A stretch of DNA of 64,000 nucleotides, taken from Kaistella chaponensis (lineage in GTDB: Bacteria; Bacteroidota; Bacteroidia; Flavobacteriales; Weeksellaceae). The stretch is from the NCBI RefSeq assembly GCF_900156725.1, contig NZ_FTOI01000001.1, forward strand, positions 124,001 through 188,000. The letters run 5' to 3'. Below the pieces are notes generated by a model. It did no database searches, was not told where the DNA came from, and was given only the letters and a program-made list of their open reading frames with translations. Shown in pieces: positions 9,063 to 17,227 of the stretch; the stretch's first letter is position 1; every line of letters starts with the position of its first letter. A program made the translations under genes and the position numbers.

Positions 9063-10184
9063 ATGTCAGATATTCAACTTAATACCATTCCTGAAGCGAT
9101 TGAGGATCTAAAAAATGGGAAAATAATCATCGTAGTTGATGATGAAAATCGGGAAAATGAAGGAGATTTTCTTTCTGCAGCTGAATTAACAACACCAGAA
9201 ATCATTAATTTTATGACGATTCACGGTCGTGGATTAATTTGTACGCCACTACCAGAAAAACGGTGCGACGAACTCGGACTTGATATTATGGTGACACGCA
9301 GCAGTGATCCGAAAGAAACTGCATTTACCGTCTCCGTAGATCTTTTGGGAGAAGGTGTTTCAACCGGAATTTCAGCAAGCGACCGAAGCAAAACCATTTT
9401 GGCTTTGATGGATCCCAATACGAAACCAGCCGATTTTATGCGTCCCGGACATATTTTTCCGTTGCGTGCAAAAAAAGGAGGCGTTTTAAAAAGAGCCGGT
9501 CATACCGAAGCTGCGATCGATTTAACCAAATTGGCAGGTCTGCAAGAAGGCGGTGTTATCTGTGAAATCATGAATGACGATGGATCCATGTCGAGACTTC
9601 CGGAATTGGTGGAACTGGCAAAAAAACACGATCTGAAAATTGTTTCGATTGAAGATCTTATTCAGTACCAACTCAGAAAAGGCGATTTGATCGAGCGTTT
9701 GGAGGAACGCCCTGTAAAAACCCATTATGGTGATTTCGACTTTTTCGCATTTAAAGAAACGAGCACCGATCAAATACATTTTGCTTTAACGAAAGGAAAG
9801 TGGTCAGAAAACGAACCGATTTTGGTGAGAGTTCAAGCTTCCAATTCTTATTTTGATGTTTTGAGCAGATTAACTGCAGGAGAAAAACCGTTGCTTGAAA
9901 AAGTAACGAAAATGATTAACGACGAAGGAAAAGGCGCCATTATTTTTATTAATAATGTTTCGAATTCTGAAAATACGATGCGAAAATTACAGCAGTTTCT
10001 CGATTTTCAAGATGGGCAGGAAAAACGACCGACCTTAGCTTCAAACTTCCACGATTACGGAATTGGAACGCAGATTTTGAAGAATTTAGGCATCAATAAA
10101 TTTCGAGTAATTACCCAAAACACCGCACAAAAACCACTTGTTGGAGGATACGATGTGGAGGTAACGGAAATGGTTGAATTGTAA
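9063..10184 (+). CDS. ribB: 3,4-dihydroxy-2-butanone 4-phosphate synthase with degenerate GTP cyclohydrolase II domain
   Basis: A 373-residue riboflavin-pathway protein. The N-terminal RibB domain (about 1-205) is intact: DDENRENEGDF, the RPGHIFPLRA motif and the HTEAAIDL segment carry the metal and substrate residues for making the four-carbon unit from ribulose 5-phosphate. The C-terminal half has RibA length (about 206-373) but lacks the zinc-binding cysteines: where GTP cyclohydrolase II has SECLTGD...RCDC, this reads ASNSYFDVLSR with no Cys. The RibA half should therefore be inactive as a GTP cyclohydrolase. The start at 9063 is set by the promoter position. Confidence 0.93.
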   Translation: MSDIQLNTIPEAIEDLKNGKIIIVVDDENRENEGDFLSAAELTTPEIINFMTIHGRGLICTPLPEKRCDELGLDIMVTRSSDPKETAFTVSVDLLGEGVSTGISASDRSKTILALMDPNTKPADFMRPGHIFPLRAKKGGVLKRAGHTEAAIDLTKLAGLQEGGVICEIMNDDGSMSRLPELVELAKKHDLKIVSIEDLIQYQLRKGDLIERLEERPVKTHYGDFDFFAFKETSTDQIHFALTKGKWSENEPILVRVQASNSYFDVLSRLTAGEKPLLEKVTKMINDEGKGAIIFINNVSNSENTMRKLQQFLDFQDGQEKRPTLASNFHDYGIGTQILKNLGINKFRVITQNTAQKPLVGGYDVEVTEMVEL

Positions 10185-10240
10185 AGAGTCAAGTAAGAAG
10201 GTAAAAGAGCCAAGTTAAATCTGACTTTGAAAAATAAAGA

Positions 10241-10277
10241 AAAATCCCGATTCATTTGCTTGAATCGGGATTTTTTT
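10241..10277 (+). terminator. Terminator after ribB
   Basis: Strong stem aatcccgattca / tgaatcgggatt around a short loop, followed by seven T. It lies about 60 bp past the ribB stop codon. Confidence 0.85.
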
Positions 10278-10320
10278 ATTATTTAAAACTTTAATACAAC
10301 AAAAAAATGTTGCTTCTTTA

Positions 10321-10443
10321 ACCGCAAAAGTGACAAAAAAAATCATTGAAAAAAAACACAAAAGTTTGCAAAACGTAAATTGCTTATTTTGCCAACTTTT
10401 GAAAATATTAAATAGTTGTCAAAACTTTTGTTTCTTTTGTGGT
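10321..10443. repeat. Nested inverted-repeat element
   Basis: Two nested inverted repeats share one axis: accgcaaaag (10321-10330) with cttttgtggt (10434-10443), 9 of 10 paired, and acaaaagttt (10358-10367) with aaacttttgt (10422-10431), perfect. The sequence is A/T-rich and non-coding, in the convergent gap between ribB and lnt. It looks like a dispersed flavobacterial intergenic repeat. Confidence 0.5.
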
Positions 10444-10452
10444 AAAACCAAT

Positions 10453-12090
10453 TTATTTCGCAGCCTTTTTGCGGTTTTGGAACTTTTTAATCAAAGTATA
10501 AAATACCAAAAATCCAAAAACAAATATGGAAAATCGCGACAATAAATCGCCGGCTTTGGTGTAAAAAGTGATTTGATCATAAAGATTTACTTTGGCGAAA
10601 AGCGTGGTTTGATCGCCGTAAAAAGTATCTGCAACCACATCACCTTTCGCATCGATATGCGCAGAAATACCACTGTTTGCAGACCTTGCAATTTCTCGGC
10701 GGGTTTCTATGGCGCGCAATTTTGCATACGACATAAGTTGTTTGTGACCCTGCGTTTCGCCCCACCAAGAATCATTCGTCATGATGCCAAGAAAATTAGC
10801 GCCTTTTTTTACATATTCGGTAACAAATTCCCCGTAAATACTCTCATAACAAACGATGGGTGCCAATTTTCCTTTGTTAAAAGGGTTGCTAAAAACTTTT
10901 CTTTCAGGATCTCCTGCCAAAGAAGCGGTGGTTCCACCCAAATTAATCATCGCGTCGCCCAAAATTGGTTTGAGAACATTGATGTAAGGAAAAATTTCAA
11001 CGCCCGGAACGAGCTTTCCTTTGTGATAAACTTCTACTTTTTGGTTCGGAATAATTTGAACCGCCGAATTATAACTGTCCACATAAATTCCTTGCGAAGT
11101 TGGATAAGAAGTGGGCGTTTTATCTTTTTCATTTGGGTAAAAACGATGCGAAGAAATCCCCGTCGCAAAAATAGATTTCGGGTGTTTTGCTAAAAATCCT
11201 TTTACGGTATTTAAGAGTTCACTTTTTTCAAAGCCACTTTCAGAAATAGATCCAAAACCGGGAAGTGAAGTTTCCGGACCGATGTAATAATCAATCTGTC
11301 CTCTTGAGTTGTCCTCTGCTAATTTAAGCAAATCATTGACGATGGTGAGACTGTCTTTGGAGTATTTTTCCGTGTAAGGATTGAGTTCGGGTTGCAAGAG
11401 TAAAACATTGACGAAACCAATTGGTTTTTCATTGAAATTTTCATATTTCACCGCAGAAATAATCATGGGTAAAGCTATAAAGCCTATTAATACGGAAGAA
11501 TTAATGATTAATGATTTTTGTTTTCTTCCCGCTTCCCAAATTCTTAAAGTATAAAAAGCATAAACATTCACGATTAAAATCCAGAAACTTCCACCAGTCG
11601 CGCCCAAAGTGTCGTACCACTGAATTAATTTTGGATAATCAGCAAAGGCATTTCCTAAGTTCAACCAAGGCCAGGAAAATTCCCAAGTCAAGTGAATTTT
11701 TTCAAAAACCATCCAAATCGCGACAAAAAAAACGAGTCCGAAATACGTTCCCTGTGCTTTTTTGTAAAGATGATAACATTGGAAAATGAGCGCATAGAAA
11801 AAAGCATTAAACAGAACCGGAAAAACAACCGCCATCATAGAATGCGTTCCATCGGGATTTTTTGCGCCGTATAACCAACCCGTCGTTACGATATTCCAAA
11901 TCACAAAGCAGAGAAAAGTTAAACCGAAAATTACGCGGCCTTTATTTTTGATTGTAGAAAATTTCGAAATGTCGTGTTCGATGATAAGCAGCGGAACGAG
12001 GGCGAAAAATATGAAAAACGGAATGCCGTAAGTGGGCCAAGAAATGCTTAATAAAACAGCGGAGAGTAAAGAAAGGATGATATATTTCAT
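10453..12090 (-). CDS. lnt: Apolipoprotein N-acyltransferase
   Basis: A 545-residue inner-membrane enzyme that adds the third acyl chain to the N-terminal Cys of lipoproteins. Six or so membrane helices (about 1-215) precede a periplasmic nitrilase domain. The catalytic triad is visible: Glu in YIGPETSLPGF, Lys in YHKGKLVPGVE and Cys in PIVCYESIYGEF. A final membrane segment near residue 520 (FSIFVFGFLVFYTLI) and a basic tail end the protein. Length is normal for the family. Confidence 0.95.
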   Translation of the reverse strand: MKYIILSLLSAVLLSISWPTYGIPFFIFFALVPLLIIEHDISKFSTIKNKGRVIFGLTFLCFVIWNIVTTGWLYGAKNPDGTHSMMAVVFPVLFNAFFYALIFQCYHLYKKAQGTYFGLVFFVAIWMVFEKIHLTWEFSWPWLNLGNAFADYPKLIQWYDTLGATGGSFWILIVNVYAFYTLRIWEAGRKQKSLIINSSVLIGFIALPMIISAVKYENFNEKPIGFVNVLLLQPELNPYTEKYSKDSLTIVNDLLKLAEDNSRGQIDYYIGPETSLPGFGSISESGFEKSELLNTVKGFLAKHPKSIFATGISSHRFYPNEKDKTPTSYPTSQGIYVDSYNSAVQIIPNQKVEVYHKGKLVPGVEIFPYINVLKPILGDAMINLGGTTASLAGDPERKVFSNPFNKGKLAPIVCYESIYGEFVTEYVKKGANFLGIMTNDSWWGETQGHKQLMSYAKLRAIETRREIARSANSGISAHIDAKGDVVADTFYGDQTTLFAKVNLYDQITFYTKAGDLLSRFSIFVFGFLVFYTLIKKFQNRKKAAK

Positions 12091-12115
12091 AGAAATTTTG
12101 CACTTAAATTGTTCT

Positions 12116-12123
12116 CAAAGTTA
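12116..12123 (-). promoter_or_regulatory. -7 box for lnt
   Basis: The reverse strand reads TAACTTTG, 25 bp upstream of the lnt ATG. It fits TAnnTTTG; the -33 element is weak. Confidence 0.42.
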
Positions 12124-12195
12124 CGGAATTTGCAAAGATGATTTGGCGAGATCCACAGAAGAATTTGCGAAACCAAGATGTTGATCATCATGGTT

Positions 12196-12252
12196 GAACT
12201 ACCCCGTCAAAATTTTTTAAATTTTGCCACCCCTTCAAGGAAGGGGAATAGG
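12196..12252. repeat. Two-hairpin intergenic repeat
   Basis: A compact element holding caaaattt-tt-taaattttg (about 12208-12226) and then cccc-ttc-aa-gga-agggg (about 12230-12246). The 'accccgtcaaaattt...gccacccct...aggggaa' pattern recurs between genes in Chryseobacterium-type genomes in my memory; its role is unknown. Confidence 0.5.
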
Positions 12253-12284
12253 ACTCCGTTTAATTTTTCGGGATGGATTTTTTT

Positions 12285-12644
12285 CTAGGACTGAAATTCA
12301 ATCTGCACACTTACACCATCCATTTCACCGGGCATTGGTGGATTGGTTTTCGTGATTTTTATTTTGAGGAAAGAAACCTGTGGAAATTTCTTGGTGATCT
12401 TTTTTAAAATTCTCCCAGCAACGTGTTCCATGAGGTTTGAAGGAATTTTCATTTCTTCGTGAATGATATCGTTGATTTCCGCGTAATTAATGGTGTCATT
12501 TAGATCATCAGTTCCGACAGCTTTCCACAAATCGGCGTGAACTTCAACATTGAGAATGTAATACGTTCCGATGAGGGTTTCTTCGGGAAGCACACCGTGA
12601 TAAGCGTAGATTTTCAGGTTTTCGAGGAGGATTTTTGAGGTCAT
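12285..12644 (-). CDS. folB: Dihydroneopterin aldolase
   Basis: A 119-residue enzyme of folate synthesis that splits dihydroneopterin to hydroxymethyl-dihydropterin and glycolaldehyde. The family signature is clear: LENLKIYAYHGVLPEET at the start with the catalytic-region Tyr/His/Glu, TINYAEINDIIHEEM in the middle, NLMEHVAGRILKKI with the catalytic Lys, and KITKTNPPMPG near the end. Length is normal. It lies downstream of nadA, separated by a terminator-like hairpin. Confidence 0.95.
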   Translation of the reverse strand: MTSKILLENLKIYAYHGVLPEETLIGTYYILNVEVHADLWKAVGTDDLNDTINYAEINDIIHEEMKIPSNLMEHVAGRILKKITKKFPQVSFLKIKITKTNPPMPGEMDGVSVQIEFQS

Positions 12645-12654
12645 ATCTTTTTGT

Positions 12655-12691
12655 TAAAAACCCTGCCTAAGTTTTAAATCTTGACAGGGTT
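12655..12691 (-). terminator. Hairpin between nadA and folB
   Basis: aaccctg (12659-12665) pairs with cagggtt (12685-12691), with a palindromic A/T-rich loop; the minus strand continues into a short T run. It would end nadA transcription or attenuate read-through into folB. Similar hairpins recur in related genomes. Confidence 0.55.
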
Positions 12692-12706
12692 GTAAGTCCT
12701 TTAGAA

Positions 12707-13726
12707 TTATTTTACCGCAGTCGAGAGTTCGAGCATCGCTTCAATTGGTTTCAAAGCTTTCAATCGCAGTTCTTCATCCATGGTGATTTCTGGCAATTCG
12801 TATTTCATGCAGAGATAGAGTTTTTCCAAAGTATTTCTTTTCATGTAGAAACATTCGGAGCAATTGCAGCTTTCATCGAAAACCAAAGCAGGCATGAGCT
12901 TTTTATGGGGTGCACGTTTTTTCATTTCGTGCAAAATCCCTTCTTCTGTCGCCACAATAAATTCTTGAGCAGCATCTTTTTCCACAAAATTGAGCAGGGC
13001 AGAAGTGGATCCAACGAAGCTCGCTAAATCCAGAACAGGCGTTTCGCTTTCAGGATGAGCAATGAGTTTGGCGTTCGGATTTACAGCCAGTTGTTTTGCA
13101 ATTCTTTCCATCGAAAAAGCTTCGTGAACGATGCAACTTCCATCCCAGAGAATCATGTCGCGGCCGGTTTTTTTGGCTAAATATTTCCCTAAATTTTTAT
13201 CGGGCGCAAAAATAATCGGGCGATCTTTTGGCAATGCTTCAATGATGGTTTCCGCGTTTGAACTCGTTACAATAATATCAGATTCTGCCTTGGTTTCGGC
13301 GTTACAATTGATGTAAGTCGCGATCAAAGCATTTGGATGATTTTCGCGCATGGCACGCAAACCTTCACCACTACAACCGTCTGCAAGTGAACATCCCGCT
13401 TGTGTGTCGGGAAGGACTACTTTTTTGGTAGGATTTAAAATTTTCGCTGCTTCTGCCATAAAATGAACGCCGCAAAAAGCGATCATATCTGCATCGGTAT
13501 CTTTCGCAGCTCTCGCTAACTGAAGAGAATCTCCCAAATAATCAGCGATATCCTGAATTTCGGCAGGTTGGTAATAATGCGCTAAAATCACCGCGTTTTT
13601 TTCCTTTTTCAAGTCGAGGATCGCTTTTACCAAGTCATCGCCTTGCGGAATAACTAGGTCTTTAATATTTAAAAATCCTCTTACCGGAAGATTGGCTTTT
13701 GCGTTATTTAAATTTTCGGTGCTCAT
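12707..13726 (-). CDS. nadA: Quinolinate synthase
   Basis: A 339-residue [4Fe-4S] enzyme that condenses iminoaspartate with dihydroxyacetone phosphate to quinolinate in NAD synthesis. Motifs present: [20 protein letters not shown], the substrate loop [25 protein letters not shown] with a cluster Cys, HPES, and the C-terminal [13 protein letters not shown] that supplies a further cluster Cys. No nadB is adjacent. The start codon lies 3 bp after the stop of the upstream Rossmann-fold gene, implying one transcript. Confidence 0.96.
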   Translation of the reverse strand: MSTENLNNAKANLPVRGFLNIKDLVIPQGDDLVKAILDLKKEKNAVILAHYYQPAEIQDIADYLGDSLQLARAAKDTDADMIAFCGVHFMAEAAKILNPTKKVVLPDTQAGCSLADGCSGEGLRAMRENHPNALIATYINCNAETKAESDIIVTSSNAETIIEALPKDRPIIFAPDKNLGKYLAKKTGRDMILWDGSCIVHEAFSMERIAKQLAVNPNAKLIAHPESETPVLDLASFVGSTSALLNFVEKDAAQEFIVATEEGILHEMKKRAPHKKLMPALVFDESCNCSECFYMKRNTLEKLYLCMKYELPEITMDEELRLKALKPIEAMLELSTAVK

Positions 13727-13729
13727 TGT

Positions 13730-14461
13730 TTAAAAATATTTAGGATTCGGATGTATAAATGTATAATTAAAATTTTGAATGAAATGTGCCGAGGAAATAA
13801 TTCTGTGTTTATTTTCGCTAGGCAAATTCGTGTTTTCTGCGGTATTCAACTGAAGAATTTCGCCGATGGAAGGATGTTCCGGAGCCACGATATTGTAAAT
13901 TTCAGAGGGCGTATCGGAGTTAATGAGGAGTTCTACGATCCGGAGAATATCTTCGAAATGGATATAATTCGCTTTTTTTTGAGGGTTTTCCGGACTTTTA
14001 TGTTTAAACATGTTTTTCAGCGCCCGTTCATCGCCCATTAAACCTCCAAAACGCAAAATCGTGGTTTGTGCAAATTTCTCAGTAACGGCACGTTCCGCCG
14101 CAAGAATATCGGTTCTCAAATGATCGGTATCTTTTTCGGTAAAAGTTCTGTTTTCTGTGGGATAAATTCCCGTGGAACTGAAAAGCAGGGTTTTCGGAAA
14201 TGTTTTATTTAATTTTTTAAAACCTTGTATCCAGGTGTTGCGGGAAATCGGCATGCTGAAAATGGCAACATCAATCGTATTGAGAAAATCGAAATTTTCG
14301 GTCGAATTAAAGTCGAGTACATGAACTTCTGAAGCCACTTCCTTTAAAGCAGGAATTTTTTCGGAAGAAGTAGTGGTGGCAATAACGAAGTGATTTTTAG
14401 CAGTCAGGTATTTTGCTACTCTTTTTCCGACCCAACCGCAACCGATGATGGCGATTTTCAT
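13730..14461 (-). CDS. NAD(P)-binding Rossmann-fold protein (atypical SDR, YeeZ-like)
   Basis: A 243-residue protein starting with MKIAIIGCGWVGKRVAKYL, a GxGxxG dinucleotide-binding motif, followed by a short-chain dehydrogenase/epimerase-like layout: FSSTGIYPTEN, the Ser/Tyr region of an extended SDR, and NYIHFEDILRIVELL near the substrate side. The reaction is unknown. It overlaps the end of gmk by four bases (ATGA) and lies 3 bp from nadA, so gmk, this gene and nadA form one operon. Confidence 0.8.
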   Translation of the reverse strand: MKIAIIGCGWVGKRVAKYLTAKNHFVIATTTSSEKIPALKEVASEVHVLDFNSTENFDFLNTIDVAIFSMPISRNTWIQGFKKLNKTFPKTLLFSSTGIYPTENRTFTEKDTDHLRTDILAAERAVTEKFAQTTILRFGGLMGDERALKNMFKHKSPENPQKKANYIHFEDILRIVELLINSDTPSEIYNIVAPEHPSIGEILQLNTAENTNLPSENKHRIISSAHFIQNFNYTFIHPNPKYF

Positions 14462-15021
14462 GACTTTAAAAAGTTTTCTACCATTGTTTTGATGGTGATT
14501 TTTGCGTGATCCAACTCATTATTGACCACAATTTCATCAAATTCATCTTTAAAAGCGATTTCCTGCGATGCTTTCTGAACCCTTGTTTGAATGGTTTCCA
14601 GATCGTCGGTTCCGCGCGCAATTAATCTTAATTCCAGTTCCGCAACAGAAGGTGGCATGATGAAAACTGAAAGCGCCTGATCGCCAAAATATTTTTTAAG
14701 CGAAATTCCGCCTTTCACATCCACGTCGAAAATGACAGTTTTACCACTTTCCCAAATTCTTTCTACTTCAGATTTCAAAGTTCCGTAGTACTTATCTTCA
14801 TAAACTTCTTCAAATTCTACAAAAAGATCTTCGGAGATTTTTTGGCGAAATTCCTCGGGCGAAATAAAATAGTAATCGGTTCCATTAATTTCCGTTCCCC
14901 GCAAAGCTCTTGTCGTGCATGAAATTGAAAACTGCAGTTGCGGAAATGTTTCCAGGCAGTATTTTACCAAGGTTGTTTTTCCACTTCCGGAAGGTGCTGA
15001 GAAAATAATTACTTTATTCAT
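14458..15021 (-). CDS. gmk: Guanylate kinase
   Basis: A 187-residue enzyme phosphorylating GMP to GDP with ATP. The P-loop is IIFSAPSGSGKTTLV; the GMP-binding segment follows as SCTTRALRGTEINGTDYYFI; VIFDVDVKGGISLKKYFG is the Walker B region; and the lid reads LIARGTDDLETIQTRV. Normal length. The gene lies about 70 bp downstream of the yicC homolog and overlaps the next gene, consistent with an operon; yicC and gmk are neighbours in many bacteria. Confidence 0.97.
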   Translation of the reverse strand: MNKVIIFSAPSGSGKTTLVKYCLETFPQLQFSISCTTRALRGTEINGTDYYFISPEEFRQKISEDLFVEFEEVYEDKYYGTLKSEVERIWESGKTVIFDVDVKGGISLKKYFGDQALSVFIMPPSVAELELRLIARGTDDLETIQTRVQKASQEIAFKDEFDEIVVNNELDHAKITIKTMVENFLKS

Positions 15022-15091
15022 TAAAATTGATGGTTGTTGGTTTTTGATTGATAGTTAAAGCAGACCACTATTCGCTGAGAACTGACAACAA

Positions 15092-15949
15092 TTATAAAAC
15101 GTTTAATGTTTGTTCCTTGATTTTTTCCAAATCGTCTTTCATCATGACAACGAGTTTCTGAATTTCTGCGTGATTGGCTTTTGAACCTAAAGTATTGATT
15201 TCTCGGCCAATTTCCTGGGAAATAAAACCGAGTTTTTTTCCATTGAAATTTTCGTTGATCATGACTTCCTGGTAATATTTTAAATGCTGCGTTAGTCTTA
15301 CTTTTTCCTCTGCGATGTCTAATTTTTCTGTATAATAAGCCATTTCCTGATAAAAACGGGTTTCATCGATCTGATCAAATTCGTTGAGTGATTTTCGGTA
15401 TCGTTCTTTCACACTGTCCATTCTTACGTCTTCGTAAGGTTCCACCTGAGAGAGAAAGGTTTCGATTTTTCTAATGTTTCTTTCGAGTTCATCTTGTAGA
15501 ATCAGGCCTTCTGTTGTACGGAAGTTTTCAAATTTCGTCAAGGATTCATTCAGGATTTCGATCAGGAAGATCCACTCGTCTTCGCTCAGTACATCGGCTT
15601 TAGAGGAAATAACATCGGGCATTCTGATGGCCATTTTCAAATATTCGAAATCAGGACCATCGCCAGCAATTTTCTTTAATTCATCGATATAAGAAGTCAC
15701 CAAATCATGATTGATGTTGACGTCGCTAGAATGATCTAGGCTTTCAATATTGATATAGCAATCTACTTTTCCACGCAAAATTCGATCGTTGAGCATTTTT
15801 CGGATTTCAAATTCTTTTTCTTTGTACCGAAAAGGCATCTTGATGTTGAGGTCAAAAGATTTGCTGTTGAGTGATTTTACATCGATGGTCAATTTTTTAC
15901 CTTCAAATACACCTTCGCTTCTTCCGAAGCCGGTCATGGATAGAATCAT
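15092..15949 (-). CDS. YicC/YloC-family endoribonuclease
   Basis: A 285-residue YicC-type protein. It opens with MILSMTGFGRSEG, the family's invariant N-terminus, continues with DVKSLNSKSFDLNIKMP and ends with GFISQEIGREINTLGSKAN followed by the VVMMKDDLEKIKEQTLNVL tail. YicC proteins are endoribonucleases that act on certain small RNAs in E. coli; the targets here are unknown. The gene lies upstream of gmk, the usual neighbour. Confidence 0.93.
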   Translation of the reverse strand: MILSMTGFGRSEGVFEGKKLTIDVKSLNSKSFDLNIKMPFRYKEKEFEIRKMLNDRILRGKVDCYINIESLDHSSDVNINHDLVTSYIDELKKIAGDGPDFEYLKMAIRMPDVISSKADVLSEDEWIFLIEILNESLTKFENFRTTEGLILQDELERNIRKIETFLSQVEPYEDVRMDSVKERYRKSLNEFDQIDETRFYQEMAYYTEKLDIAEEKVRLTQHLKYYQEVMINENFNGKKLGFISQEIGREINTLGSKANHAEIQKLVVMMKDDLEKIKEQTLNVL

Positions 15950-15966
15950 GGATTTTCTTTAGGAGA

Positions 15967-15974
15967 CAAAGGTA
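15967..15974 (-). promoter_or_regulatory. -7 box for yicC-gmk operon
   Basis: The reverse strand reads TACCTTTG, matching TAnnTTTG, 17 bp before the ATG, so the leader would be about ten bases. The -33 element is unclear. Confidence 0.42.
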
Positions 15975-16047
15975 AATATTTCAAAACTTTTAGCCTTAAA
16001 AAGTTAAGATGAAAAATTTAAGCATGATTTCAGAAAAGATTATTTTA

Positions 16048-16055
16048 TATATTTG
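16048..16055 (+). promoter_or_regulatory. -7 box for PASTA gene
   Basis: TATATTTG fits TAnnTTTG 25 bp before the ATG at 16080; a weak TTTC lies about 17 bases further up. Confidence 0.45.
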
Positions 16056-16079
16056 CACTTATAATAAAGATTTAGAAAT

Positions 16080-17159
16080 ATGCTTAAATCGCTTTTCCAC
16101 TGGAAGGTCTTGGTAAATGTCTTGGTAGCCGCTTTGGTTTTTACCGGACTGGTTTGGTTAACCTTCCGATGGTTAGAGATTCATACGAATCACGGCAAGG
16201 AAATCGCTGTACCCAATGTAATCAACAAATCGGTGCATGATGCCATCAAAATTCTCGACGATTCCGGGTTGGAATATGAAGTTGACAGTTTCAAATATGA
16301 TCCTAAATATCGTCCTTTTCAGGTTTTGCAGATTTATCCTTCACCAGGTTCCCGCGTGAAAGATGGTCGTACCATTATTCTAAAAGTAAATCCGAAAACC
16401 TACGCACAGGTTTCCGTACCAGATATTCTGGACCGCTACAAAGGTTTGGCATTCCGACAGTTGGAGCAAGTGGGTCTGAAAGTCGGAGATACGATTTTCG
16501 AGCCAAGTATTCAAAGAGATGCGGTGATCAGAATGATGTATAATGGTTCGGTTTTGAAACCTGCCACACTTTTGCCGCGGTTTTCTACCATTGATTTGGT
16601 TATTGGTTCAGGACCGAAACGCAACATTTCTGTTCCAAATTTGGTCGGTTTAACCGTACAACAAGCCAAAGCGCTTATCACTCAGAATTTATTTGAAGTT
16701 GGTTTAGTGGAGTTTGATGACCAAAAAAATGATGAATCCGATATTGTATATTACCAAGATCCGGCACCGTTTGATGTTCGGGATCAGGGAATGCAGATCG
16801 ATATTTGGGCGAGTAAAAAAACACCCGCTGAAATGGGCGCGAAAATTTCGCAGCTCAATTCCATTTACAGGATCAAAATAGATACTTCAGCGGCGTACCG
16901 AACTTATGAAGAGCCAGTTTACCGAGCACCAGTTCCAAGCAGCTCACAACCGACTGTAGAAGCACCAGCTCCGGTTGCTCCGAAAAAAGAAGTCGTACAG
17001 CCAGAAGTTAAAAAGCAGGAAACTCCAAAAACAACAACTGAAAAACCGAAAACGGTAGATACAAAACCAAAAACTACAACTACTGCTTCACCGTCAGTGA
17101 AAACAACGCCGACGAAACCTGTAGAAAAGCCCAAAGCCAAAAAGGTAATTGTGGAGTAG
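16080..17159 (+). CDS. PASTA-domain membrane protein
   Basis: A 359-residue protein with one N-terminal membrane helix (VLVNVLVAALVFTGLVWLTF) and three extracytoplasmic PASTA repeats: about 38-110 (VPNVINKSVHDAIKIL), about 112-185 (VPDILDRYKGLAFRQLE) and about 186-255 (VPNLVGLTVQQAKALI). PASTA repeats bind cell-wall fragments in Ser/Thr kinases and penicillin-binding proteins, but no kinase or transpeptidase domain is attached. The last 80 residues are Pro/Lys/Thr-rich and probably disordered. It precedes the pseudouridine synthase gene, a common flavobacterial pairing. Confidence 0.88.
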   Translation: MLKSLFHWKVLVNVLVAALVFTGLVWLTFRWLEIHTNHGKEIAVPNVINKSVHDAIKILDDSGLEYEVDSFKYDPKYRPFQVLQIYPSPGSRVKDGRTIILKVNPKTYAQVSVPDILDRYKGLAFRQLEQVGLKVGDTIFEPSIQRDAVIRMMYNGSVLKPATLLPRFSTIDLVIGSGPKRNISVPNLVGLTVQQAKALITQNLFEVGLVEFDDQKNDESDIVYYQDPAPFDVRDQGMQIDIWASKKTPAEMGAKISQLNSIYRIKIDTSAAYRTYEEPVYRAPVPSSSQPTVEAPAPVAPKKEVVQPEVKKQETPKTTTEKPKTVDTKPKTTTTASPSVKTTPTKPVEKPKAKKVIVE

Positions 17160-17183
17160 TTTTTTCATCTAGATAAAAATCTT

Positions 17184-17213
17184 AAAGCTTCAACTGACAT
17201 GTTGGAGCTTTAT
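17184..17213 (+). terminator. Hairpin between PASTA and pseudouridine synthase genes
   Basis: aaagcttcaac (17184-17194) pairs with gttggagcttt (17201-17211), 10 of 11, with a 6-base loop and only a weak T run after it. It may be a partial terminator with read-through to the next gene 14 bp on. Confidence 0.5.
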
Positions 17214-17227
17214 CTTTAAAAAATACA

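Noticed and set aside
10573-11193. 206-residue plus-strand frame
   Set aside because: Antisense to lnt, whose catalytic motifs are intact on the other strand.
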